Shown here one piece after another: positions 51,124-62,059 of a stretch of 64,000 nt of DNA (position 1 is the first letter of the stretch; each line of letters opens with the position of its first letter). A program made the position numbers and the translations under genes. Location of the stretch: the NCBI GenBank assembly GCA_947561395.2, contig OX387192.1, positions 13,614,221-13,678,220 on the forward strand, read 5' to 3'. The notes below the pieces were generated by a model that was not told where the DNA came from, searched no databases, and worked only from the letters and a program-made list of their open reading frames with translations. Source of the DNA: Buxus sempervirens. Taxonomy: Eukaryota > Streptophyta > Magnoliopsida > Buxales > Buxaceae.

Positions 51124-52529
51124 TAAAGGAGTGCTGAATGAAATTGATAAAACCTGCAGATGCTTCCTATGGACAGGGTCAAAGAACAAGAAGAAGATTG
51201 TTCCAGTGATCTGGGATTCGGTTTGCTCCCCGAAAGAAGTTGGAGGACTTAATCTATTCAGTATGAACGAATGGAACAAAGCTGCTGTGTTCAAACACAT
51301 ATGGAGAATTTTAGCAAGGGAGGACTGCTTGTCGATTACATGGGTATATAAATGGCTTCTCAAAGGCCATAACTTATGGGAGCTGAATATACCATCCTCA
51401 TGTTCGTGGGCATGGAGGAAGATCCTGAGAAATAGAGACAAAGTTCGACCATTTGTGAAGCATATTGTTCATAATAGGAGAGGCACATCACTGTGGTACG
51501 ATTCTTGGCACGTGGATGGTCCTCTCATTGACAGGTATGGGCAGAGAATGATTTATGACTCTGGCCTTCAAAAATCAGCATTGGTGGAGCAGATTGTTAA
51601 CCAACAAGAATGGGATCCGCCAGTTGTTGCCTCACCAGATCTGATTGACATATGGAACAAGCTTGACCTCATGCCTAAGCCTGATAGTAGTCTTGATGAT
51701 GAGGTTATATGGACCACGTCATCGTCTGGAAAATTTGACATGGGAGCAACGTACAAAGCATTGCTACCTCATAAACCAGCTGTGATATGGTCAAAGTTGG
51801 TTTGGGTCACGCCTTGTATCCCGAGGCATTCCTTCATTCTTTGGCTTGCTTTTAAGAATGGCTTTGCTACAGTTAACAGACTTTATGATTGGGGCATTGT
51901 GGGGACCAAAACATGTGTCCTTTGCAGACAGCAGGAGGAGTCCATTCCACATCTCTTTTTTGAGTGCACCTACAGTTGGAAAATATGGAAGCAGCTTCTA
52001 CAAAGGAATTGCATCCCACCATTGAAAAGGACTTGGGAGGACCTCATTCAATGGGCATCGCTGGAGTTCACAGGACCAGGGTTAGCTAATACCCTTGCTA
52101 GACTATCTCTTGCAGCAAGTATTTACCATATTTGGAAGGAGCGGAACAGACGAGTATTTAAAGCAAGTTATCTCCCAGCACAAAGGGTTCATACGCTAGT
52201 GACAACTGATATCAAGGACAAGATTGCAACGAATAGTATCTCCCCCCCTGATAGTGCAAGAGCGAGACAAGTCCTGCATAATTGGGGGATTTCGTGGAAA
52301 CCACATAGTGCTCATGCATGACTGTAGTCATCTCTCTAGCCTCGTGTGAGACTCATTGGGGGCTGGTTTGTTGTAACTATGTTGCATAGTTGAGTAGGTC
52401 TTTGTGTGTTTGTTGCTGTTGGAGATTGGTATAATCTCCTTGTGGGCATCGGCCTCGGTTGTACATTATCTCCTTTATCTTTTTCTTTCTTCACTAATGG
52501 AACTTACTTATTTTCCAAAAAAAAAAAAA
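51124..52529 (+). mobile_element. LINE P, 5'-truncated, inserted in gypsy gag on the opposite strand
   Basis: Plus-strand LINE containing the last third of ORF2, a 3' UTR (52322-52516, tail AACTTACTTATTTTCC) and poly(A) 52517-52529. A 16-bp TSD flanks it. Closest relative here is LINE J. Confidence 0.93.
51131..52321 (+). CDS. LINE P ORF2 C-terminal fragment (thumb and zf-RVT), open
   Basis: Open from LNEIDKTCRCFLWTGSKNKK through KEVGGLNLFSMNEWNKAAVF, SCSWAWRKILRNRDKVRPFV and WYDSWHVDGPLIDRYGQRMI to the zf-RVT cluster CVLCRQQEESIPHLFFEC, ending HNWGISWKPHSAHA. Truncated after FADD, so no catalytic RT remains. The first Met is an internal residue of the original ORF2. Confidence 0.9.
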   Translation: MLNEIDKTCRCFLWTGSKNKKKIVPVIWDSVCSPKEVGGLNLFSMNEWNKAAVFKHIWRILAREDCLSITWVYKWLLKGHNLWELNIPSSCSWAWRKILRNRDKVRPFVKHIVHNRRGTSLWYDSWHVDGPLIDRYGQRMIYDSGLQKSALVEQIVNQQEWDPPVVASPDLIDIWNKLDLMPKPDSSLDDEVIWTTSSSGKFDMGATYKALLPHKPAVIWSKLVWVTPCIPRHSFILWLAFKNGFATVNRLYDWGIVGTKTCVLCRQQEESIPHLFFECTYSWKIWKQLLQRNCIPPLKRTWEDLIQWASLEFTGPGLANTLARLSLAASIYHIWKERNRRVFKASYLPAQRVHTLVTTDIKDKIATNSISPPDSARARQVLHNWGISWKPHSAHA

Positions 52530-52543
52530 GTATAAGCTGCCCC
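52528..52543. repeat. Target-site duplication of LINE P, right copy
   Basis: AAGTATAAGCTGCCCC, after the A tract. Confidence 0.93.
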
Positions 52544-53170
52544 AGCCAACGATCTCTAAAAAAACTATACCATTATTTTCTCATCTTTGGCATACTGGCA
52601 CATATCTCCAGAGTAGGACCTCAAGTGGTTCAATGGGCATCCAGTACCGTCAAATTGATGCAGATCTGGGCACTTGAACTTGGGAGGGAGTTGAACATCG
52701 GAGAAGAAACAGAGGCTATTCTAATGTAGCCTCGCTAGGAATTGCGCTAGGTCGTAACTGCTTCAGCTTTTCTCGTAGGGCATCCACCTCTGCCTTGTTT
52801 TTTGCCATCTTTTCTTCAAACTGGACTTCCTGGGTTCTGTACTAGTCTTCTTCTTCTTGTCCGAGTTGGACAGGCGCAATGGTCTAAGGGAGAGGCACTG
52901 CTTGCGGAGGTGGCGGTGGTACCAGCGGAGGTGGGTATATCGGGTAGGGTGGTGGAGCTTCTGTCTGTGGTGGGGCGAGTGGTTGTTGCTAAGCAACTGG
53001 TGCAACAGGTGGGGCAAGTCTTAGTTCTCTCAATTTTGCCATTAATTCTTGGATGATGGTACCCATACTATCGATCCTTTGCTGCAGGTCAGCTACTGTT
53101 TGTGTCTGGCTGGATTCTGCTTGGTCTTGTCCTGACGGTGTTTGTTCTCTTAATTGCTCCATTTCAGGCA
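52544..53170 (-). pseudogene. Gypsy gag N-terminus
   Basis: Probable gag start MPEMEQLREQTPSGQDQAES at about 53170, within the 52989-53234 frame, followed by a coiled-coil-like TVADLQQRIDSMGTIIQELM AKL segment (read in two parts). The rest, 52763-53017, is proline/histidine-rich in a shifted frame and ends in a basic, lysine-rich tail. It adjoins the central gag part beyond LINE P. Confidence 0.6.
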
Positions 53171-53396
53171 TTTTCCTGGATCTTAAGAGGTACGGGCTTC
53201 GGAAAGCTATTTTGGTACTTGTTTGCAACAACAATTAATTAGTGCAATTTTACAAAGTTTATGTAGCTCAACTTTGAATTTATTCTTGTAGTTAAAATTA
53301 TCAATTCTATTTGACTTATCTTTAGAATGATTACTGATCTATTTTAACTATCTAGCTATAGTTGGGGAAGATAACGCGAAGAAATTAAAGACCGAT

Positions 53397-53765
53397 TTAT
53401 TTTAGAGAAGACTGGGAAAAAGAATCCTAAACCTGATCTATTTTGGTCAAACGGTTGGGGAAGGGAACCCGAGGTTTAACTTGGTCTATTTTAGCCAAAC
53501 GGCTGGGAAAAAGAACCCAAGGGTAAACTGGTTTGTTTTAGCCAAACGGCTGGGAAAAGGAATCCAGGGTTAAACTTGGTCTATTTTAGCCAAATCGCCT
53601 GGGAAAGGGAACTCAAGGATAAATTGGTCTATTTTAGCCAAACGGTTGGGAAAGGGAACCCATGGTTTAACTTGGTCTGTTTTAGCCAAACGGCTGGGAA
53701 AGGGAACCCGAGGTTTAACTTGGTCTGTTTTAACCAAACGGCTGGGAAAGGGAACCCAATGGTAC
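53397..53765. repeat. 48-bp tandem repeat, about 7.5 units, in the gypsy leader/spacer
   Basis: The core GCCAAACGGCTGGGAAAGGG recurs at about 53445, 53493, 53541, 53588, 53636, 53684 and 53731, spaced 47-48 bp; units also share TTGGTCTATTTTAG. As 48 is divisible by 3, some frames read through several units, but no start or function can be supported. Confidence 0.9.
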
Positions 53766-53869
53766 TAGGTTGGTTTGAGCTCAGTATCACGAGTTTAGAC
53801 CATGTAAAGTCTCCGCAGGGGGTGAGCTGAAAAGAAGCACCCAAGCGTACCACAGCCAATCTTCAATTT

Positions 53870-54310
53870 AATTACTAGTGGCGTTGGCACCTAACTTCGG
53901 CTAGTAGTTCCCAGGCGTATCTTAACTAGTCGTTGGTTTAATTACCATTGACTTTGACGCCTCACAGCAGGGAAGGCTATGCCAGGATGATCCTCCACCA
54001 ATTTTTTGGCTTAATTACCAGTGGTTTCAGTGCCCTATAAAGTTCGGCTAGGGATACTCGGACGTACCTTAGCACCACTCAACAGGGTATGCTATGCCAG
54101 GACGATCCTCCACTAATTTTCTGGCTTAATTACCAGTGATTTCAGTGCCCTAAAGTTCGGCTAGGGATACCCAGATGTACCTTAGTCGTTGGCTTAATTG
54201 CCATTGACTTTAGCGCCACTCAACGGGGTATGCTATGCCGGGACGATCCTCCACCAATTTTTTGGCTTAATTATCAGTGGCTCAGTGCCCTAAAAGGCTA
54301 ACCGGATGAT
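53870..54310. repeat. Longer imperfect direct repeats (116-140 bp) in the gypsy spacer
   Basis: GGCTATGCCAGGATGATCCTCC-like blocks followed by TTGGCTTAATTACCAGTG and GTGCCCTAAAGTTCGGCTAG begin at about 53970, 54088 and 54228. Tandem repeats are common in untranslated regions of Ogre/Tat elements. Nothing else is seen in 53240-54600. Confidence 0.8.
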
Positions 54311-54674
54311 CGTAAAAAGAAACATTCAGGTGTGATCTGAGCTCAAAGGGTTGGGTGTTCTTATTTAGAACACCTACTAGGTTTCAAGATTTTGATGTGA
54401 TCTGATTGATGAAAATTTAAAGATGGTGGCCTTTTGAGGCCAAATTGTTTATGGAGGACTTAACTTGTTTTATTTTATCTTTGAAGATTAAATTCAACAC
54501 AAGGTAATGGATTGAAAAGAAATTTCATACTTGAGAATTACAACATCAAAGTTCAAGTACACAAGTATTTTACAAAAAGTACAATAATCCCAGGGTCTAG
54601 CTAGGCTGGTCATCATCATAGTGAGAGGACACGTCTTGCCTTCTCAAGGCACGCAGAAGTTTATTCCGCAGACG

Positions 54675-56022
54675 TCAGTCCTCTTCTGCGCATTTGCGCA
54701 TGGTGTCAAGTTCCTGTTGGAGGGCCTCGTTGGCCTGCTTGTTTGCACGTTTGGAATCCACGCATGCACGGTGGATTCGGGAATGAGATTCCCGCAGTTC
54801 AGCCACCCTATCTCTGTACGTGTCAAGGGGCGGAACTGGGATGTCGCCAGAGGCGACAAGATGAAGAGGTGGTGGGCCGTCGAAGCCAATTTGTTGAGAA
54901 ATCCATTGTTCGTAATTACGAACGTCGGATCCAGTGAAAATGTCTTCCTGCAGTATGTGCACATGTTGCCATTCCTTCACCAATTTTTTCTTCAATTCCA
55001 ATGTGAGTGGACCAGTTAATCCTTCCGCCTTGTCCTTGTGTGGTATTCCCTGAGACTTTCCAAACTGCCTCAGAACTCGAACCGAATAGTATGGCATGGC
55101 ATGAGTTAGGCCTATTTTCTTGAAAGCTATGACGGGAGTATATGTCTGGTCAAATGTGCCTCCCCATCTGATATCATTTTCTTCGTTTATTTGGAGAAAA
55201 TGGTCAAACCAATCCTCTCTGGAGGGTAAATCTGGTCTAATCTCTCTTCGAGCCATCAAGGTGATGTTGTCACGGACAAACCCGTAATGTGAGTTGACAA
55301 GTTTAGCAATCATCAGATGATCTTGTAGCCAAATGTGTAGGAGAGGAGCGCACCCCTGAAACTTCCTAGTTCCGTTCTTGGTCATGGTCAAAGCATGGTA
55401 TAGTTGAGCAAGGATCAATGGCATGATTCGAAATTTTGCCTGGAGTTGGTCTACAATTTCCATGAGGGCCAAATTAATGGTGTCTCCCCCAGTAGGAAAG
55501 ATGAGTTGTGATAGAACCACACGGGTGAAGGTGTCCCACCAAACACGGGGTCTTTCCTGCTTTTTGTCCCTTATCTTTTCAGCGAGGAAGGTTTTAGAGA
55601 CCCACGTGAATGCCTAGTCACCTCCTAAGGTCTAGAATTCCCTTCTTGGTAAGCCAAAGAAAGTACAAGCTTCATTCTTGTAGCTATCTTTGAGACATGG
55701 CCTAGCGGGGTTCTCCATGGTCGCGAAGTCGGAGGAATAATTCAAATGCCTCGATTGTGGGAGTCAACTCATTGGTCCCAAACCTAAAGAGGGAAAATTG
55801 GGGATCCCAGAAAAGCAGGACTGCTTGGATCATGTCCCAATTAATTGGCACATTTAACAGGGACAGAGTTTGTCCCGTATGGTATTTCTGTTCCCATTGA
55901 ATTTGCTCATCTCCTTGCAATTGTCTTGTCCAAGAACGGATCCAAGGGGTATCAAAGGCACACTTCTCTATCCTGGGGAAGTGGACTTTCTCAGTCGAGG
56001 ATGAGGATGCCATGCCATCCAA
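54675..56022 (-). pseudogene. Extra ORF1 of the Ogre/Tat-like element (DUF7745-like helical protein)
   Basis: N-terminal piece 55702-56022 (MDGMASSSSTEKVHFPRIEK, VPINWDMIQAVLLFWDPQFS, LFRFGTNELTPTIEAFELFL) matches the pattern FWDP..F.FG..ELTPTIEE of the plant DUF7745 family found upstream of gag in Ogre-type elements. The second piece 54675-55520 continues with QLYHALTMTKNGTRKFQGCA, LLHIWLQDHL and a charged, helical C-terminus (RVAELRESHSRIHRACVDSK). The gap 55521-55701 holds stops. Function of this ORF is not known in the family. Family match is from memory of the pattern. Confidence 0.6.
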
Positions 56023-56149
56023 TTGAAATTACAAGTCAATTTAGGGTTTTTCACCAAAACTCTAAATTAGTCTAGGGCATGCATCATGAAATGCAAAAAT
56101 TAAATCATTGTCTAAGCAGTTCATCACTTATGCAGAAATTAAATCCAGG
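56023..56149. other. Gypsy flank upstream of ORF1, left of the hAT element
   Basis: Non-coding, A/T-rich; continues on the far side of the hAT element at 63790. No LTR or primer-binding site could be recognised. Confidence 0.4.
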
Positions 56150-56157
56150 CACTCAAG
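56150..56157. repeat. hAT target-site duplication, left copy
   Basis: CACTCAAG, repeated at 63782-63789; 8 bp as expected for hAT transposons. Confidence 0.92.
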
Positions 56158-56871
56158 CATGGTACTAAGTATCGCGCGACTATATCTAGTCGATATGATC
56201 GATACAGTCCCTAAAAATAGCCTGTCACGTTCAAAAACGTGAAAACAGCCCTCTTACAAGAACCCAAATAGTTCCTTTGTTGGAAATCCTTTCAAAAATT
56301 TGTCAAACCCCCTTGATTATAACCCATTTTCGACCTAATTGGTGATGTAAATTGTTCAAAACAAGTTTAAACAACGAATCAAACAACTAAAGTAAGATTC
56401 GTCAACATTTTCGAGAGGTATGTTAGGTTTTCAATTTTTTTTCATTCTAAATTTTTGTATTTTCATATTTAAGCATTATTTAACAATCTTTTGTATGAAT
56501 CTATGGATTTCAAGTGAAATCCATAGATTGAAATTGCGTTTTTAGGTAAAAAAAATCGAATTTTTTTGCAATATGGAAAAAAGTGACGAAAATTCCAATT
56601 TTTTTTGAAAAAAATTATACAAACCTTAACGGTTTGTGTTCAATTTTTATATGAGATGCACGTGGGGTTGATCTATCCTCCCTATGATTCTTGCATTTTT
56701 TTCATGAATAAAATTATTTTTAATAATTTTTTTGTTGAATATTAATTAAAAATATAGGAAAATAATATTATATTTTTATCAAATTTGATATTTTGGTTCC
56801 ATTTTTTTCCTAAGAGAGGTTGGTGATGCCATTTGCATGTTTCTTGATATAGTTTCAATTATTTTGTAGAT
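56158..56871 (+). other. hAT 5' region
   Basis: A/T-rich leader between the terminal repeat and the transposase ATG. Sub-terminal GATC/GATATG words occur near the end. TTTTGTAG just before ATATGGCACC (about 56860-56870) resembles a 3' splice site, so a 5'-UTR intron is possible. No coding seen. Confidence 0.4.
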
Positions 56872-57093
56872 ATGGCACCTAAAACGCAACAACGGAAAGG
56901 GCTAGACGTCGGTTGGCAACACGAAGAGATTATTAGAGGCAATAGATTGCATACAAGATGCAATTATTGTCAAAAGGAGCTTAGAGGGGGTGGAGTTACT
57001 AGATTGAAACATCATCTTGCTAGTGGGAATCCGAATGTAGAGAAGTGCTACTGTTGTCCTGTAGAAGTTTCCAGGGCTATGAGTGAGCATCTT
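56872..57093 (+). pseudogene. hAT transposase exon, BED zinc finger part
   Basis: 74 codons starting MAPKTQQRKGLDVGWQHEEI. The BED finger has CNYC, then RLKHHLA with the paired histidines, the DNA-binding module of hAT transposases. The frame ends at EHL where the solo LTR enters between codons; it resumes in the same frame at 60089 (RAARKEKEEITIERDAL). Confidence 0.87.
57089..57093. repeat. Target-site duplication of solo LTR 3, left copy
   Basis: ATCTT, repeated at 60084-60088. Confidence 0.88.
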
Positions 57094-60083
57094 TGTAACG
57101 CCCCGAACCCGGGTCAGTGCAAACCGGCACCCAACCCGAACCCGGTTCGCTACTGTAACAACCCAAGTCCGGTTCAACAACCAAACCCGAGGTGTTACCA
57201 CGAAGCTGGGGTCAGATACAACCAAGATTCACAATAATTTTAAAATTTACAAATCAATTACATCAGAGTTATGGTGGCCAATAAAAACAATTCTTTATTC
57301 GGTAATATCAATTATGTTTACAATACAGTTTATCTAGTCAACATGTGGCATTAATACCAATTATAATTCTACCCATCAAATTAAAACCCCATCTTCGCGA
57401 TCTCTCCAAGCAACCTGAAAAATAGGGGAAAACGGAGTGAGATTTACATCTCAGCAAGTAGCAGGTGCATGCAATAAGAAACAGTCCAATGTAAGCAATA
57501 GTCATGAGGTATTCGATTAATTCACGATAAGACGAGAAATCCAAGTTATCCATGGTAATTCCAAATAAGGCGATGAAACATATGATCATGTATAAATACC
57601 AGTAACTTGATGTTAACGAGGTAAAACCGACAAAAGCGACAAAACACGTGCCATTGCAGGACTCACAAAGATGATAAGTATTTGAGATGACACTCAACTA
57701 AATGCTGTTCCACCGTGCGGCTTAGGGGCAGTGATACTTGATGATACTCAAGCCCCATGCAGCACAGCTTAGGCAAGAGCCGTAGTCACCGACTTATTGC
57801 GCACGAACCCCGCAGAGTTGGACGTACCACCAGCATGCAGCACCAGAATCAATACATGGAGTGTGGTCGCTTATCCACATGTACAGGGAATCACCAGCGG
57901 CTCACCGGGGTGTCCCTCCAGACATAGGACCCTCCCAGAGCAAACTAACTTGCAAAGGGAAGCGCGCTCGCAATATAGGAGTAAATCAATCCAAACTAAA
58001 TACCACTTAGCTAACCAGCCAAAACTATGGATCCATATACAGCTAAGCCCACTGACACAAACCACGATAAAACCACATACGGGAGGACACGCTAATGTAG
58101 GAGGCATACACACTTTTACCCGTAAAGGATTACACATCTCTACACAGAGGATTACCCATCTCTGCCGTAAAAGATAGTATCAACTCTACCACAGAAGCCG
58201 TATCACCCAACCGTAAAATTTAAGAGAACAATATCATACCATATACCAATCCATACCAAAGTATTCCATTCCATGTGAAATCCATGATTCAATCATAACA
58301 AATCCCATTATAGGCATTTTCAGAATAACATATGCAATTCTTCTAATTATATTCAAGATAAAACTCAAGTATCATAAATCCGATAAAATCTGAGTTTAAG
58401 CAATTCCAGTAGCCAATATTCTTATATAAAGCTCAAATAAAAATAAATCAAATCATGCTTGATCTTTTCCTTCTTAATCCCTTTATTAGAATCCAATTTC
58501 CTACCTTAGCACCTAAGCTAGTTTCTATTTGAATTTTCTGTATTTTATTTTTCCAGCATGTTCTACAGACCTAGAATGAAGTTTAAAAGATGTTTATAAG
58601 CTATAAATTTCAGTAGTATTATTTCTAGCAATATCCATACCCTTTGACCCTTTTATAAACAATCCTTTCATTATAACCTTCTATTTATTGCTTAATCTTT
58701 CCCAATTAATTTTATAAATTTTATAGCTTAATTAGGTCCTTATAAAGATGCTAACATGCTTAACTAATCATAAGAATTATTGGGTATTTATTCGAATTAC
58801 AAAATCCCCAAAATCTACAAATTTTACCTAGAGCGCCTACCTCTACAGGGCTGAGCGATCCTAGGCGCTTGTGCAATTTTTAATAGAATTTTCCAGATTT
58901 TACAATTTCGGATTCTTATGCTTTTGTTTTATGTTTTCTTGGTCTAAATTGATCTAATAACATTCTAAAACATTCCTAAAGCCTTCTAGATCAATTCTTA
59001 TTAATTAAATACCATCCTATAATTTATTTCATAATCAAACCAAGTTTCTTCCTTACTTTAGCAAATTCTTCAAGAACACAAAACCCTAAAATATAAACAA
59101 TTTGATTCCATGTAAATACTGTTTCGACTAATCCATTCAACCATATGAAATCACAGAAAACCAAATCATGCAATTCCTCACGTTTTCCAAGGGTTACTAC
59201 TTGCCTTATACGCTAAATCCTTCTTCCATTACACCTTCTAATTCTGGACTAGAATGTTGCTCCCAACCGCACCAAGCTAGACTCTTCCAATTCAAATCTC
59301 CACCGTTCATAATGTAGTTTTATCAGTCACGAACAAAACCTCCAAATTTGAAGGCGATCCACCGTGCGGATTTTCCCCGATCGCATTTTGATGGTGGCTG
59401 GTCAGACACCTCCATTAGAGACCTCCTTCCTTTCTCTCCCTCTTTTCTCTCCATAAGAAACCCACGAAAATCCCCTCTCTTCTAACCTTAGTCTCCTATT
59501 TATACTAAGCTTTAGAAATCCTAAACAAACCCTAATTGGCTAATTTAATTTGGGCTAACCCAACCATGGTCTAGTTAATGTCTAATCCTTCTAATTTAAT
59601 TCCTATTTTTTCTCCACCTTCTATTTTCAACTTAACTAATACTAATTAAGTTTCTTATTATCTAAACTCATGAAAATAACCTAATTTCGTGCAAAATATT
59701 TAATTAAACATTTCTATCACTTAAAACCTTATTTTCTCCAAATTAAGACGTGAAATCTCCTACTTACCCTTTTTCCCTATTTTAGGCTTTTATTAATTTC
59801 TTTTAATTTCTAACTTGTCAAAATAATTTGTTTTCTTCTATTTTCTAATTCTAATTATTATTTGATGATCTATTTACTAATTACCCTTTTCTGAAAATTA
59901 CCAAAATACCCTTTTTATTCTTTTAGGCTAATTTCATTAAAATTCTTTCTTTATCTTCAACTTAGAACTTATTTGAATTAATTATCCTCTAAATCTTCAC
60001 TTTTTATTTTAACTAGGACTTAACTCATATTTTCTTTTATTTATTATTTATTTATTTATTGGGTGAAAAATCGGGGTTTTACA
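57094..60083 (-). mobile_element. Solo LTR 3, 2990 bp, inserted in the hAT transposase gene
   Basis: Starts TGTAACGCCCCGAACCC and ends GGGGTTTTACA, with 5-bp TSD ATCTT. Collinear over its length with solo LTRs 1 and 2; the shared 126-codon frame differs from that in LTR 2 at only two residues, so copies are young relative to their hosts. Sense is minus (TATA complement near 59500, AATAAA complement near 57294). No internal retrotransposon sequence. Confidence 0.92.
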
Positions 60084-60088
60084 ATCTT
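60084..60088. repeat. Target-site duplication of solo LTR 3, right copy
   Basis: ATCTT. Confidence 0.88.
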
Positions 60089-61592
60089 AGAGCTGCAAGG
60101 AAGGAGAAGGAGGAAATTACTATAGAGAGGGATGCTTTAAGAGATAGGTTAGCTGGGAGGGCAGCATGGATGGATAGGGGAAAGGGCATCTGTGTTGATG
60201 ATGATTCTGATTGAGAAGATGTTATGATACGAGAGGAAAGAGAAGATGTTGATGAAGCAATGAGAAGATCAATTGCAGACATTCATTACAGAGAGCAAGG
60301 AGGGAGGAGTGTAGATTCTGTAGATGTTGGTTGCACACCAGGTAGAGCTAGTTCTGGGGAGCGTCGTCATGGAGCTGGTTTGATGCGCAGTACAAGTGTT
60401 AGAGAAGCTTTTGACAAAATGGTTGGAAGGCCGAAGCAGCCAAGAAAGAAGTTAAGAGGATCTACTATAAAGGAGATGGATCATTCAATTTATCGAAATA
60501 AAGATGCGAAGCAAATTAGGTTGAAGGATTCTTGGCATCCAGGAAAATGGGCAAAGAATGTAAAGCAAGCCATTGGTAGGTGGTTTATTTACAGCAATAT
60601 CGCACCAAATGTTGCAAATAACCCCTACTATCAGACGATGATTGATGAGATTGCTAGGGCTGGGCCAGGGATTAAAGGTCCCACTCCATATGAGATCACA
60701 GGCCCTATACTGGATGCAAAAGTGGATGAGATACAGACTTACATAAAGTCGTTTATGAAGAAATGGGATACTTATGGTGTAACTTTGATGTGTGATGGTT
60801 GGACTGGGCCTACCAAGCTATCGATCATTAACTTTTTGGTTTACTGTGATGGAAGAGCAATTTTTCACAAGTCAGTTAATGCTTCTGAAAAAATCAAGGA
60901 CCATCAGTATATGTTCAAATTGATGGATGATGTTGTAGAGGATATTGGTGAGAAATACATTGTACAGATTGTTACTGACAACCAATCTTCATACAAGAAA
61001 GCAGGGGAGTTGTTGATGGAGAAAAGGAAACATCTGTACTGGACCCCCTGTGCAGCACATTGTATTGATCTTATGCTCCATGATTTTGGTCAGAAGAAGA
61101 AGGTGAAAGGTGTGATTGAAAAAGCAAGGAGATTGACAAACTTTGTTTACAACCACAACTGGGTACTTAGCCTAATGAGAGAACACACCAAAGGGGAGCT
61201 GCTTAGGCCTGGTCTTACAAGATTTGCCATAAATTTCATTGCAATTAATAGTATTATGTCTGAAAAGGCTAGATTGAGAAGAATGTTTTTATAAGATAAA
61301 TGGCAAGAATGTCGATAAAGACGGGATGTTGTTGGAAAAAAGGTTGAGGATATTGTTCTAAATAACACTTTTTGGAAGAATGGACGATTGGTAGCTGAAA
61401 TACATGATCCTCTTGTGAAAGTGTTGAAAGTTATGGATGGAGAAAAGCAAGCCACAATAGGTTATCTATATGAAGCTATTAGAAGGTCTAAGCTTGCTAT
61501 TGTCGAAGCTACTCCTGATGATCAAGAGATGTATTGTGCAATTATTGATAAAAGATGTAAGAAGCAGCTTATTCAGGACATCCACCGTGCAG
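60089..61592 (+). pseudogene. hAT transposase, DUF659 and catalytic region, three nonsense codons
   Basis: Continues the BED exon in frame. An acidic linker (GKGICVDDDSD) hits TGA at 60212-60214. The DUF659 region includes SVREAFDKMVGRPKQPRKK, AIGRWFIYSNIAPNVANNPY, GVTLMCDGWTGPTKLSIINF (the conserved DGW), VTDNQSSYKKAGELLMEKRK (TDN) and WTPCAAHCIDLMLHDFGQKK (PCAAHCIDL), all hallmark hAT motifs. TAA codons at 61292-61294 and 61316-61318 lie in one frame with the following KKVEDIVLNNTFWKNG, so they are nonsense changes, not frameshifts. Confidence 0.9.
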
Positions 61593-61667
61593 GTAATATA
61601 CGTAAATTTGTTTCCAATTGTCTACTTCCTATCTTGAATAAGTTACTAATTTTTTTTATTGAATTAG
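61593..61667 (+). other. hAT transposase intron 1
   Basis: 75 bp, GTAATATACG...TTGAATTAG. Removing it joins DIHRA to AFYLHPTYHY in frame, the conserved hAT order. Confidence 0.8.
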
Positions 61668-61798
61668 CATTTTACCTCCACCCGACGTATCATTACACTG
61701 AAAATCTTGGGGACGATACGGAATTAGTGAGTTTATTCAGAAGGGTGATGTTGAGATTGGAAAGGGATCCAGAGTGTGCCAGTAAAGCACTTAGTGAG
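61668..61798 (+). pseudogene. hAT transposase exon (AFYLHPTYHY block)
   Basis: Encodes AFYLHPTYHYTENLGDDTEL to ERDPECASKALSE, the AxxLHPxY region preceding the C-terminal dimerisation domain. Bounded by two GT-AG introns whose phases agree. Confidence 0.8.
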
Positions 61799-61882
61799 GT
61801 GATTTAGGAATTAGGAATTTTAAGAATTATTTACTTATTATTTTTTGTAATGGACAATCACTAACAGTGTTTTTTTTAATAG
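61799..61882 (+). other. hAT transposase intron 2
   Basis: 84 bp, GTGATTTAGG...TTTTAATAG; joins KALSE to EKTFRDAMYGFGDP. Confidence 0.78.
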
Positions 61883-61949
61883 GAGAAAACATTTAGAGAT
61901 GCTATGTATGGTTTTGGAGATCCAACTGCTATTAGGGCACGGACTACAT
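61883..61949 (+). pseudogene. hAT transposase small exon
   Basis: EKTFRDAMYGFGDPTAIRARTT plus one base; the typical segment just before the EWW block. Confidence 0.75.
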
Positions 61950-62059
61950 GTGAGCCATGTAATAGAAATTAAACAATGAAAATACTTATTTTCATTGTTC
62001 AAGTAAATTGTATAATTTGCATGTGGGAGGGATTCATTTTTTTTTTGTTATTTCTGCAG
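61950..62059 (+). other. hAT transposase intron 3
   Basis: 110 bp, GTGAGCCATG...TTTCTGCAG; joins ARTT to SEWWFLYG in frame. Confidence 0.78.

Noticed and set aside
53397-53765. CRISPR-like array because of the even 48-bp period.
   Set aside because: Units are contiguous without unique spacers, and the context is a plant retrotransposon leader.
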